Source: Hydrangea macrophylla (Eukaryota > Streptophyta > Magnoliopsida > Cornales > Hydrangeaceae). From it: a stretch of DNA of 64,000 nt. This document shows, piece after piece, positions 50,276-62,433 of the stretch. Numbering within the stretch: the stretch's first letter is position 1; each line of letters begins with the position of its first letter. Made by a program: the position numbers and the translations under genes. Location of the stretch: assembly GCA_033977485.1 (NCBI GenBank), contig CM066988.1:142570359-142634358 (forward strand), in the 5' to 3' direction. The notes under the pieces were generated by a model that was not told where the DNA came from, searched no databases, and worked only from the letters and a program-made list of their open reading frames with translations.

Positions 50276-50949
50276 TTAAAAAAAAATGTTAAATCTAATT
50301 ATTTGTTTGGTGGAGGACATTCTGTAATTCATCTCAATCCAATAATTGCTAGGTGAGCGGTCAGACCGCTAGTTATTGACTTCAATTTTTTTTTTAGTAA
50401 ATGTCTTTTATATTGATGGGACATTGTTTTTAAAATGTCATTACTAAACCATTAATAATCCCCACTAAACATTAAACATTACCATTTACCACCGACCCAT
50501 TGCTCTCTTTCTTTGGGGAGAGCAAGGTTTAATCCTTGATACATGTAAGGTATGTGGAATTTATTCTCCTTTATTGTAGAATGATCATTGGTCTCAATGC
50601 GTTGGGGCTCACTCCTTGGATATTGGATGTGTGCATGTGTGAGCACGTGAATAAAAAAAAAAACCGTGAAACATAAAAATCATCAATTAAAGACAAAGGG
50701 TCAAAATTGATCACCATCAATTTGTTTTCTTTTATCATTCTCTCATTTCCCTTTGTGAAGTTTTGAAGGGTCATAATCCCTCAAATAAAACTCTTCCAAG
50801 TTAAAATACATGCTACTTTAAAAAAAAAAAAAAAAAACCTCATTAAGTTTCTTTTATGCTTAAACAGCTTCAAATTGTTATAATTTTTGTTCTAAAAGTC
50901 CGTTTTTGTAAAATTTGATGTTTTAAAATTAGCAAAATGACATCTATCA
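50276..50949. other. AT-rich intergenic, no gene
   Basis: AT-rich with a GAGCGGTCAGACCGCT inverted pair at about 50355 and a possible SINE-like tail (GAGCACGTGAATAAAAAAAA at about 50640). No reading frame of note. Confidence 0.4.
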
Positions 50950-51835
50950 ACCGAGATCAACATTGACCATAAAATACTGGGAAAAAAAAACTAAACAAAT
51001 ATGAAAACCTGTGTTTTTTTTTTTTTTTTTTTGCATAAATATAACAAAAACGTATTCTTTTTATAAAATTGGCACCATAGGTGCATAGGTCTCGAAATAC
51101 ATGGAATTAAAACATCACCTAAAAAGCCCAAAAATTGAGAAAGTTATCGCCGTTAATATATACAGATAATATTATCTGTCTGTAGAGAGATAAGACAAAT
51201 ATTATCATCAGTTCGACAGATAAAATCTCAAAATCATGATTCAACATATTTTTTTTTTGTAAAATTTCCACGCCCATTGCGTAGATCTTGACGAAATACA
51301 TGAAATACCAACAAAAAAAAAAAGGCCAAAAAAATAAGAAATTTATAGTTATTTTAACTTAATATCATCTGTCTCTCAACGAATAATATCATATATTTGA
51401 CAGATAAAATCAAAATATGAGGTTCCAAATTACTTTCTTTTGTATAATTTTTATCTCCATTGCGTAAATCTCGAAGAAATACACGAAACAAAAATAAAAT
51501 AAAAAAATCACTCAAAAAGATTGAAAAACAAGTGAGTTATGTTGATTTAAAGTTGACAGATAATCAAAATAGATAATATCATCTGTTTTAACAGATAAAA
51601 AAAATGAGATTCCAAATTACTTTCTTTTGTACAATTTTTAAATCCATTGCTAAGATATCAAAGAAATACATGAAAAAAAAAACAAAACAAAAACACTCAA
51701 AAAGGCTAAAAAAATGAGCAAGTTATGGTGGTTTAAATTTGGCAGATAGTATCTGTTGACAAACAGATACTATCATCTATTTTGATAGATAAAATAAAAA
51801 CAACTAGGTTCGGAATTACTTTGGTTTATGAAACA
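50950..51835. repeat. Diverged tandem array, about 180-bp unit
   Basis: Units share TTTCTTTTGTATAATTTTTA, CCATTGCGTAGATCTCGA, GAAATACATGAAA and ATAATATCATCTGT-type words. About four and a half copies run from 50950 to 51835, each with ACAGATAATATTATCTGT-like palindromic cores. Related words occur at 61050-61140 and 62010-62430. Confidence 0.7.
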
Positions 51836-52345
51836 GGTTTAGGCCTATCTATTCCTGTTTTTCAGTGAATTTTGGTGTCAAATGTCAATTGAGAGATCAC
51901 ATGTTGAGAGCTTGTCTTATAACCCTAGAGCATATGGAAGGTGTGGACATAACCCAATTTGTTGTGAACCACGTAGAAATCTGCATATTTGTGTGTTTGA
52001 TTGTTTCCCTTATTTACTCTACTTGTTCGCATACCACGAGATCCTGAAAATGGGATTTGGTTGTTCCGTACTCATTGATCAAACTTCCCAACATGATATT
52101 GTTTCTAAATTTGTATCTCAAATGTAGTTCTCGAGACATATGACAGTGGATCTATTTGATTTTTATTGGAGAATGTTAAAATAGTCTAACCATTATTGAA
52201 TGTGGTCCCACTGTCACATTATATTGTTGGCCTGGAACCAACAAAATTTAAGCATATATAACAATGCTCTTCATCGAAAGGGAGGCTAAACTAGACAATT
52301 AATGTTGATTACCTTTCCATTCTCAATGCAAAAGTGATTATAGAA
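51836..52345. other. Intergenic, no gene recognised
   Basis: Two overlapping frames (60 and 81 codons) between 51865 and 52127 have no start context or motif and are not believed. Nothing else recognisable. Confidence 0.4.
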
Positions 52346-52410
52346 GGAGCAACGACTTAGCACAGTGGATAAAAAGGCTCTCTATATCATGCTCATACTA
52401 GGGTTCAAAG
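52346..52410 (+). mobile_element. tRNA-like SINE head at duplication edge
   Basis: GACTTAGCACAGTGGATAA fits a polymerase III A box (TAGCACAGTGG). CTAGGGTTCAAAGCG about 40 bases later fits a B box (GGGTTCAA). No body or poly(A) tail follows; CAF1-like sequence begins in the B box. Confidence 0.5.
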
Positions 52411-52593
52411 CGTTTGAGGAGGCAAAGCTTATCTTCGATTTCTTTCTGGCCTGCGTTCATGGCGGATGAACTTCTCCGTGTTGGCGTTGCTCCACCGTGA
52501 GACACGGAGTTTGGTGACCGGACGGTGGTGATTTGGATTCCACGGTGCGAAGAATGGAAATGTAGTAACGGTTTTTAGGGCCATTTTATTCAT
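52408..52593 (-). pseudogene. Truncated duplicate of the CAF1 5' end
   Basis: Matches the start of CAF1 exon 1 (35079-35275). Read on the minus strand from an ATG at 52593 it gives [17 protein letters not shown], then NPNHHRPVTKLRVSRWSNAN and EKFIRHER before a frame change and stop. Only about 60 codons are present, without the rest of the gene. Upstream DNA also matches (GACCAATAAGCCCTTCCTAA at 52678 against 35335). It marks the left end of a segmental duplication. Confidence 0.88.
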
Positions 52594-52699
52594 TGGATTG
52601 AGCTGGTTTTTTTTTATATGAAGTAGTACCAGAAAGTTATTACGCTGCTACAACAGATAGCACCTTAATTTTGAAAGACCAATAAGCCCTTCCTAATTG

Positions 52700-53925
52700 A
52701 AATATTGTGATCTTTACCCACACACCATCTCTTTTCTTATTATGACCTAAACTAGATTCCAAATCCATCTTTATCTAGGAAAGGCAAATTTGATAGCAAA
52801 GTATATAAGAAAGGAAAAAAAAATTGTAGCAAAATAAGAAAAAACTAACTGAAGAAAAGTTGATCCAGAAAAGTGGAGAGAAGAGAAGATAAAGTAGTGT
52901 TTTATCCACCCTATTTGGATATATAGTAGAAAGAGAATAAAAGAGAAAAAACAATTTTCTCTCATATGGTTAGCTTTTACACAACAGATATGCTCTGCAA
53001 AATTTTAACATTTTACATAACATAGTTTCACACATATAATTAAAAATTACATGCGCTCTTATTATGTAGGCCGGACCCATTCAGAATATGACACACCCCT
53101 TAATCACAATTCACATTTTATGGAAATAATTTTTAATTCTAATTTAAATAAAATATACCTAATTCATTTTTGTTTTGGCTTACCTGAATAACTCAGGTAG
53201 CCTATGTACCCACAAATGGGATCAAGCTCATTCGTAGTTCCTTTGAGAAACATGCAATTTCAATTTGCATTGAGTGTGGTTATGGGGCGGTGCCCATTAT
53301 TTTTTAAATGGGTAAAGACCAGTGAATTCAATATGGATAAGTGCCCATATACTGAACTTGAATTTAATGAGTGTCTGAACTAATGAATTTACCAGTAGAT
53401 ATGTGATTCATGTCTAATTTACGAATTTGGAAAACTCGTGACTGTAATCAAATTAGGTTGCCTACGTATCCATTGCAAAAATAGAATCAAGTTATATGTA
53501 GTTCATAGGAACTTGAGTTTAATGAGTATACAAACTCATTTGATTTGACAGTGGATATGTGACCCATGTTTTGAATTTGAGAGCTTTGTGACTGCACCAA
53601 CTTTGAAAATCTAGGTTGCTCACATGTCCATTAAAATAGAATCAAGTCAAACTTAGTTCAGAAAAAAAACTTGAATTAAACGAGTATATGAATTCCTTTG
53701 AGTGGGTATGTGACTCATGTCTTAAATTTAGAAATTTGCATTTTTATGAGAGACTCTTATTATATTGGGTTTTTACAAATCAATGATATCCATTTTTAAT
53801 TCTGCATAGAGTTACAGGATCAATAAGTTGATCATAGGAATACATGGGCTTAAGTTTGAGAGTAGTTCTTTCATATACAGACCGTGAATTCTGGAATTTG
53901 TGTAAACAAATTAGTAGCAACTGAG

Positions 53926-53956
<31 letters not shown>

Positions 53957-54738
53957 TTTTTTGTTTACTCTGTACAAGCATTTGTTTGATGGATATTGTG
54001 TTAGGAGTATTTTCTTAGAATAAAATTATCAATGAATTCTGTGATTTCTAATTTGGAAGTTGTGTAAATAAATTAGCTAGTAACAATGTTTTAGTATGAT
54101 CTTGTGGAGTTTTACTTTACAATAATTTAGAAATGAATTGTGTGATTTCCATTTTGAGACCTGACGTGGTAAATTTCACATTATTTATACTGCAAATTTT
54201 TTTTTTTTTTTTTTTTGAATATGACTACTGAGAATTGTGTTTACATGTGAAATTTCACAGTGCAACTACACTGCAAAAATAGTTTTCTGAATATGACCAA
54301 TGGGAATTGTGTTTACATGTGAAATTTCACAGTGCTAACACTGGATCGTGGAAAATTTAACAATGTTGCAATGCGAAACATCGCAATGGATTGTGAAAAT
54401 TTAACAATGTTGTCGTGCCCAATTTCTCAGAATTCTTATTGACTTTCACATACCACTAGGGATTGGCATAAGACACATGTGATGTGGGTATACTAATGTG
54501 TTAAAATTTCACACACTTGTGTCAAAAATAAACATGCAAAATTTCACACAAATGCTGTAATATGAAATTTTCCATTGTTTAACTTTAACCCCCTTTCTGT
54601 GTTATTGTCAAAACATGTAAGTTAACGCGAATTTCTCATTTATCAAACCAAATCTTTTGTCCCAATTAATTTGGGTTGGGATGTGAAGTTTCTCATTTGA
54701 ATGTGAGAATTTCAAACTAATATTATGAAGAATAATTT
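52700..54738. other. AT-rich intergenic with weak repeats
   Basis: Three diverged copies of a phrase (GGTTGCCTACGTATCCATTG, AATAGAATCAAGTCA, GTAGTTCA) lie at about 53198, 53458 and 53610. A 72-bp repeat with GGGAATTGTGTTTACATGTG plus AAATTTCACAGTGC is at about 54221 and 54293. An AT run is at 53925-53952. No gene. Confidence 0.55.
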
Positions 54739-54880
54739 TTGGGACACAACTTTCACTCAACCTTTTTAAAAGATGTGTCTATCTCTCTTGTAATGTCACT
54801 GGACCCCACAGTGACATAAGAGAGACATAGACACATTTTTTAAGAGATTGTGTGAAAGTTGTATGAAAGTTGTGTCCCAA
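54739..54880. mobile_element. Small foldback MITE
   Basis: TGGGACACAACTTTCACTCA and GTGTCTATCTCTCTT on the left pair with AAGAGAGACATAGACAC and GAAAGTTGTGTCCCA on the right, centred on ACTGGACCCCACAGT. AATT lies outside both ends. Confidence 0.75.
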
Positions 54881-56250
54881 GAATTATCATATTATGAAAC
54901 TTAGATTGCAAACATGTGAAATTTAGCAATTTATACAAGTATACAAATTAAGAAAAAGCCCACCAAACATCCCCTTGTTCCGGCGCAAAAGAGGACATGG
55001 AAATGATGGTCCCAAGTCCCAACCAAAAAAGCATAAAGGTAAGGGAAACTCATATAAGAAGTTTCACACAAACAATATACTTACCCTAACCGTAACATAA
55101 TGTTAATGTCCATCAGGGGAGATGGAATATAAAATATGAAAATTTGTTACTATCCCCAAAACCAATGACATTAAAAAAGGCTTCAGCACATGGGCGGGAC
55201 CGCATCATGCCATCAACTTTGAACTTTCACAAAAACAAATGAGAGAGGCCTCGTTGTCATGGATAGAAAGCTCTTTTATAACAGATATAAAAAGGTTATA
55301 GGTATAAAGATTCTTTATTATGGTTACAAAATTTTCTTACTATAAGTATAAAAATATCTTATTACGGATAAAATCGTAAGTGATTTTGGTTTGGTATAAA
55401 CATTTATTATAAGGTATAATATTTTTTTACCTTGGTACAAATATTTCTTATAAGAGTAACATTTTTTTACCAGATACAAACATTTCTTAAAAAGGTACAA
55501 CATTTGTTATAAAAGTACAAATATTTCTTACCTTGATACAACCATTTCTTACTGAGTACTCTACATGTGTTAAGTGGTTTGGTTATATTATATGATACAA
55601 ATAAACCACTTGATTGTATGAAAGTCTTTGCCGTATATGCATAGTAGTGTAGAATTTTTCCTTACAAGTGAGAGGGGCCTCGTTGGTGGCACCAAATATT
55701 GGATGGGTAACATGGGTTTAAGGACCTTATCTGATTTCATATTACGATTATCCAATATGATAAAGGCAAACAGTAGTATTTTTGTTTCTAGCCGTCGGTC
55801 TTCTCTTCCATGTTAATGTTAATGTTAATGTTAATGCTATTATGTTAATAATATCTCCAGCTCTCAAAAGCTCTTGCTCTGCACAAGCACCCATGATCAT
55901 CAAATTCCGATCTTGGAGGGTGTTTCTCCGGTAACTTTTCACTTGCACATTCCAGCAATTGATTGATTATATACTAATACCCTACCAACTAGGCCTCTAT
56001 GATATCATCGGATTCATCACAACCAAATCCATTTGTTAAGGTAATTGGATTTATCTTATTCGATTCGGATTAGATTGACTTATATGAAATTCAAATTTGA
56101 ATTTGTTAACTATTAGATGTGCTATTTGATCCAATAGGCATATTTATAAAAATAATTCCATATTTATTGTATAATGTATTGTATATATACCATATTAATT
56201 GTATAAATACATTTTTATTGTATAATATATATTATAGATATAAATATATA
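54881..56250. other. Intergenic, upstream of GT47 copy B
   Basis: Repeated TTTCTTATAA / GGTACAAACATTTCTTA-type words from 55310 to 55560 and a GTTAATGTTAATGTTAATG run at 55812. From about 55850 it matches the promoter side of GT47 copy A. No gene. Confidence 0.5.
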
Positions 56251-56364
56251 TTGTGTGGTACACGCAAGGGTAATAAGTTTGCTTCATTGTGACTCGGAGT
56301 TCACGAGTTCGAATTTAGAAACAGCCACTCTGCTTGTAGGGTAAGGCTGCGTATATCTTACCCT
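56251..56364 (+). mobile_element. Au-type SINE fragment
   Basis: GAGTTCACGAGTTCGAATTT (B-box region), GAAACAGCC and GGGTAAGGCTGCGTATATCT are diagnostic phrases of the plant Au SINE. The 3' end is missing. Confidence 0.75.
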
Positions 56365-57082
56365 ATTAATTGGATTTGGATTTCAGTTTACTCCAGATTG
56401 AAATCCAGCCTACTGCCAACTGTGTGTGTGTCAGAGAGAATTCTGGGTCTTCAGCACAATGAAGGGTAGACAAATTTTCTCGGAAAAATCTTGTTTACTT
56501 TCTGGGCATTTTCCTTGGAACCAAATAGAGGACTAGTTTTAGTGAAAAACATGTCTTTCCACTTGGAATCTACCTTTCCAAGGGTAGAAATTTTCTCAAG
56601 AAATTAATCCCATCCCCAGGACTACTCTCTCTGAAAAAACCATGAATACTAGTAGAAAAAAATACCCGGATGGTTCTGTCTATGATGATTCACACACACA
56701 AAAAAAAAAAAAAAAAAAGAGTTATTCTAATTGGATTTAACCCATTGCAACAATTCAATTTAGTGTTGAATCTGGAAAAGTGAAGTTCAATTAGAATTCA
56801 CTATTTGAGGTGGTTTGATTTTATTTTCTTACAAAATTTAGAAGAGTTTTGGACCGTCTCGTAATTTTACATTTTCTGTTTTTCCTTTTTCCAATGAGTG
56901 ACTGTTTTAGGTTGCTAACTGAATTTTGAGCTTTTAGTTAGTAAAATTTGAGATTTATTCTGATTGAGGAAATTTTGCAATTTTTTTTTTTATTTTATAT
57001 AATTCCTTTTTCAGGCAGTGGAGTCACATTTTTACATCATTGTTTAACAATCACTGAACTACCAGTTTATAGGAATTAGGAT

Positions 57083-59397
57083 ATGGCTATTGGAGTGAAA
57101 TTTCAAAGGTTATGTCATGTCCAAGTTCAGAGACTGCTTTTGATAATTGGCATATCAGTTGCTTTTGTAATTCAGATAATTCTCTTTCAGCTATATGCAC
57201 ATCCCTACAAGAACTATTCATCAACTATTTCAAATTTCAGTAATGGTTCGCAGCTTTTGATAATTCGCAGCGCCACTCTTTTAAACAGTTCAAAATCAAC
57301 AAATATCCATACGATTCATGAGGTGGTGAATAACATTAGAACTTCTGATTTGGAGGAAACGGTTGGGTATGAGAATGAGACGGAAGGGGAAGACAAAGAC
57401 TACGATTTTGAATCATATGATCATCAAGAGAGAAATAGTATTGAATCATATGATGATCGAAAGATTCTGAATCGAAGCAGTTTCGAAACTGGTGCAGATT
57501 CAAGAACTCCACTATTATCTGTTGCAGCTAATGTATCTGCGGCACAAAAAGATAATGTGGCTATGGAAAGCCAGCCGAAGGATGTTAATTTCAATTCTAC
57601 CTGTTTCATTTTGAGCAATAATTCTTCAGTGATGGGTAGTTCTATTATGAGAAAGAGGAATAAGAAAACAACAACAATAACCGATATGAATTTATTGTTG
57701 CTCCAGAGCTATGATTCTTCGAATGGGATGGTATGTATTTGGGAGGTAAAGTGTGATTTTGAGAAATGAGGATGTATTATGGGATTTTTGACTTATTCTT
57801 TACTGGTTATAGAGGTGTCAGCAGTCTTCTATACATGATCGGGATCTTCAATATGCAAGATTGCAAATTGAGAATGCTCCAGTACTTGTAAAGAACACTC
57901 CTGGTCCTGGACTGTATGCGTCTATTTTTAGGAATTTTTCTACGTTTCAAAGGTGAGCTGGTTTAAAAACATTTATTAATATTAGCTATGACGGCTTGGT
58001 ATTATTTGTTTTGAAGCTTTGGTATGTGGACTTATAGTTTGTTTAATTGAAGCTTTGTTACTCTTAACAATTGCAGGAGTTATGAATTGATGGAGCACAT
58101 GCTAAAAATTTATATCTATAAGGAAGGAGAAAAGCCGATATTTCATCAGCCAATATTGAGGGGAAAATATGCTTCTGAAGGATGGTTCATGAAACTGATG
58201 AAGGAAAATACACAGTTTGTCGTGAGGGACCCCAAAAAAGCTAAATTATTTTATTTACCTTTTAGTTCGAAAATGCTTAGGATTGCTCTTGATGAAAAAA
58301 AGTTGGCCGGTCAACTGGACTTGGAAAAATGTCTAAAGAATTACATCAACATGGTTGCAGTGAAGTATCAATTTTGGAACAGAACTAGAGGAGCCGATCA
58401 TTTTCTTGTTGCTTGTCACGATTGGGTATGTTTTTCCATGGCTAAACACACATATCGAATTACTTTCAGATGTTTTGTAAGTCTATAATACTTCCAGTTG
58501 GATTTTACACAACATAAAATAAAGGAGGAAACTTTAGTGCATTTCGTACTATTTCAGAGATGTAGTTGATCCATGTGTGCAAGTTTGTGTATGTAGTTTA
58601 TATATGACACATGTGTGGACCAATAACATCTTGAAGCGATACGAAATGTACAAATAAATGTACCTGAAGCTTTGCTCTGAAGAAAAAACAAAAGAAAAGA
58701 GGCAGTGTTGATGAAAACTAAAAATTATCAGGTCCCACGGTTCATGAGGAATATCTCTGGTAATCCCATCAGAGCTCTTTGCAACACCAATCTTGCCAGT
58801 GGTTTCAAAATAGGCAAAGATGTTTCTCTGCCAATGACGCCCGTTCGCACTTCACGAGATCCCCTAAAGTACATTGGAGGAAAACCCCCTTCAGAAAGGT
58901 CTACTCTGGCCTTCTTTGCCGGGAATCCTCACGGTCGTCTCCGTCCCATTCTTCTACATTATTGGATGAATAAAGAACCGGACATGAAGATCTTCGGCCC
59001 AATGGCTCGTGATATTGATGGCACAGCAAATTACATGGACTACATGAAGAGCAGCAAGTATTGCATTAGTGCGAGGGGCACTGAAGTCCATACACCTCGG
59101 GTGGTTGAATCTATATGGTACGAGTGTGTTCCTGTGATCATATCGGATAATTATGTGCCTCCCTTCTTTGAGATGTTGAGTTGGGAATCGTTTGCTGTTT
59201 TTATTCTAGAGAAAGATGTTCCGAATTTGAGAAACATACTCATCTCAATTCCAGAAGAAAAGTATCTTTTGATGCAGCAAAGAGTGAAGATGGTTCAGCA
59301 GCATTTTCTTTGGCACAAAAAGGCTGTGAAGTATGATTTGTTTCATATGATCCTTCACTCTGTTTGGTACAACAGAGTTTTTTCAGGTGAAATCTAG
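57083..59397 (+). CDS. Exostosin-family glycosyltransferase GT47, copy B
   Basis: Four exons at the same places as copy A: 57083-57730, 57813-57952, 58077-58425 and 58732-59397, giving 600 aa. A single membrane anchor (GISVAFVIQIILFQLYA) is followed by an acidic Asn-rich stem and the GT47 domain (SYELMEHMLKIYIYKEGEKP, YASEGWFM, RGADHFLVACHDW, TLAFFAGN, ECVPVIISDNYVPPF). The last exon is about 87% identical to copy A by hand count. Changes fall at family-conserved places: CISARGTEV for CICARGYEV, MLSWESF for VLDWESF, FILEKD for FIPEKD. One extra T near the end alters the last residues (VFSGEI). Introns are short (intron 3, 306 bp) and lack the insertions of copy A. Function may be relaxed. Confidence 0.85.
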
Positions 59398-60470
59398 AGA
59401 TTACTGGAATTGCTAAGGCTTGTTTGGTGCATGGGTTTAGTTGGGGAGAATAAAAGAGAACATAGAGAAAACATTTTCCTTTGGTTGGTTAATCAGGAAA
59501 ACTATGAGGGCAAAAGTAGAGAAACAAGAAAGAGTTAAGAAATAAAATTTAAAAAAAAAAAATACTTTGAACTTTGTCAGCCATTTATCTTCCCTTTTTC
59601 CTGCTTTTCAAATGTAAAATGGAAATTTATATTTTTTTATGTTGTTTAATCATGAAGAAAAATACAACGGAACTAGTTTTTCTTTCTCTTTTATTTTGTT
59701 TCTCTAAATCCGCAAATCAAACAGAGCCTAAGGAAAACAAGAAATGATTAAGAGATTGTTTTCTGGGGACAGAACGACAAGAAAGGAAGAGGTCCATGAA
59801 ACTCAAAGATTTGCTTATAAATTTGTATAGTGTCATTGTGATTGCTGAGCAAAGGATTATAGTGAGACTCCATGGTTTTGTAATGCGTTTACTATATAGC
59901 AAGGGGAAGGAAAAGAAGATATGGAAGTAAAGAAGTTTCTTTACTGTGTGAATAATGTAAATTATGTAATGATGAGAAAAACAAGAAGGTTGAATGTTGG
60001 ATTAATATTTTTGAATTTTGTGAGTCATTTCATTTCTTCTCTTGAATTGGTATTATATTTTGAAATGTTTCAATTTTTATTCTAACTAATCATGGAGAAA
60101 AATATTAGAATTTTTTTTTCCTCTTTTCCCTTCTAAATCTACAAACCAAAGTCACATTGTAGCAACCTTGGCAAAAGCAAGTCAATTCAGTGTAGCAACC
60201 TTGGCACCAGGTCAATTTGAAACTTCCCAATGTTTACAAAAGCTTGTAAACTAATACTATCAAAACAAATAATCCATCCTTCCCTTCACAGCCAAAAAAA
60301 AAATAAAAATTTAAAAATCCATCCTTCCTCGTTCCAAACTGACATTGACAGGCGCTGATTCCCATTTTTTTGATATCTCATTTTAAGAAGTCATTTGAAA
60401 AGTAAGTGTACTTCTTTTTTTAAGGAAAAAGTTAATAAAATTTAACTACATACTTTTCAACTTTATCCTT
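59398..60470. other. GT47-B downstream region
   Basis: Matches 44674-45500 loosely to about 60260 (last clear phrase GTAGCAACCTTGGCACCAGG at 60191), then unique AT-rich DNA. No gene. Confidence 0.6.
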
Positions 60471-62110
60471 TACTACTATATAAAACTCTCATTTTTTCTT
60501 TGATGTGACTCTAGAATTTTAAAATTAAAAAATGACAATAATGGAAAGTTGTAAAAGTTCACAACAATCAAATATTCCCTTAAAAATTTGGAATTCCAAG
60601 AAAAGATTCTTAATATGGGACAGATGGAGTATCTCTATATTTAACTTCATCTCCTCGGGCTACGGTTAGATCCGACTACTCCTCTTTGCAGATGCAACTT
60701 TGTCCTTTTAGATTTGGTTATTTACTCATATAGATACGGCGCTGTCTCCATCATATCCGTTGTTTTTTCGTCAGATCTAGAATTATGGTGTGATCTTTGC
60801 TCTATCATTATACAGTCTCACCGGAGATTGGCCGGGGAGGTTTGCAGTATAGCTAAGAAGTTTGTGTTGTTAATTTTCAATGTATTTCTTACTTTTGTAT
60901 GCTTGTAGTGATTCCTTTTACGATCTGCTATAAAAACAAAATGATAGTAGGTCATAGACCCCTTAAAATTAGGTGTTTTGGCCAAAAACCCACACGATTT
61001 GCCAGTTTTGTGAAAAACCCTTGCTACTTTTCAAATTTGATTAAAAAAAAAAACCCAACTGATAGATAATATTAAACATATAATATTAGACAAATAATAA
61101 TATCTGTCAATTTTAAACCACCATAACTTACTCGTTATTTGGCCTTTTTTGGGTGACACTAAAATTTTTTCTTTGATGTGACACTACTATATAAAACTCT
61201 CATTTTTTCTTTGAGGTGGCACTAGAATATTGAAAATAAAAAATGACAATGATGGAAAGTTGTAAAAGTTCACATCAAATACTCCCTTCGTCCTATTTTA
61301 TGTGTCAATCTTGGGGAATCTAACTATTTAAGGGGATAAAAAGAATCTACACCTACTTTCCACAATTGCCCATAATCATTGCACTTTCTTTTTTGTTTTG
61401 TTTTGGTATTGATTACAAGGAAGGGTACTTTGGGAATCTAAGTAAAATTTGCATACTAATTTAGGAAAGTGGACAACAATTTTGGGACATCCCAAAAAAG
61501 AAAGATGGACACATAAAATGGGACGGAGGGAGTATTCCCTTAAAAAATTGGAATTCCAAGAAAAGATTCTTAATATAGGACAGAGGGAGTATCTCTATAT
61601 TTAACTTCATCTCCTCGTGTTACGGTTAGATCCGACTACTCCTCTTTGAAGATGCAACTTTGTCCTTTTAGATTTGGTTATTTACTCATATAGATACATC
61701 GCTGTCTCCATCATATCCGGTGTTTTTTCGTCAAATCTGGAATTATGGTGGGCTCTTTGCTCTATCAGTATACAGTTTCACCGGAGATTGGCCGGGGAGG
61801 TTTGCAGTATAGCTAAGAAGTTTGTATTGCTAATTTTTCAATGTATTTCTTACTTTTGTATGCTTGTAGTGATTCCTTTTAGGATCTGCTATAAAAACAA
61901 AATGATAATAGGTCATAGGCCCCTTAAAATTAGGTGTTTTGGCCAAAAACCCACACGATTTTCCAGTTTTGTGAAAAGCCCTTGCTACTTTTCAAATTTG
62001 ATTTAAAAAAAATCCAACTGAGAGATAATATTAAACATATAATATTAGACAGATAATAATATCTGTCAACTTTAAATCACCATAACTTACTCGTTGTTTG
62101 GCCTTATTTG
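60471..62110. repeat. Two-copy tandem duplication, about 715-bp unit plus a stowaway
   Basis: Copy 1 (about 60471-61180) and copy 2 (about 61185-62110) share CTACTATATAAAACTCTCAT, TTAGATCCGACTACTCCTC, ATTGGCCGGGGAGGTTTGCA and GGTGTTTTGGCCAAAAACCC in the same order. Copy 2 is longer because it contains the stowaway at 61282-61532. The 64- and 110-codon frames in the two copies (from 60714 and 61674) diverge and have no known domain. Confidence 0.88.
61282..61532. mobile_element. Stowaway MITE, 251 bp, with internal empty site
   Basis: CTCCCTTCGTCCTATTTTAT at the left and ATAAAATGGGACGGAGGGAG at the right, TA on each side. The sister repeat has the unoccupied site AATCAAATATTCCC near 60566-60579. 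Inverted relative to the family member at 35981-36231. Confidence 0.93.
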
Positions 62111-62433
62111 GGTGATTTTTTTTCTCTTCATATTATGTACTTTTTCGAGATCTACACATTAGACTTGCAAATTAATATATATAAAAAAAAGAGTAATTTG
62201 GAACCTCGTTTTTCCTTTTTATTTGTCAGACAGACAATATGTTTTGTTCACACAGACAGATAATATTATCTGTTAACTTTAGACAACCATATATATATAT
62301 ATATTGTATTTCATGTATATCATCAAGATCTACGCAATAGGCTTAGAAATTTCACAAAAAAAAAAAAAAAGAGAAGAAGAAGAAGGTAAGTTGTAGCCTG
62401 ATTTTGAGATTTTATCTGTCTAACAGATAATAT

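Noticed and set aside
50462..50661. Possible SINE ending in an A tract
   Set aside because: No convincing A and B boxes or target duplication could be seen.
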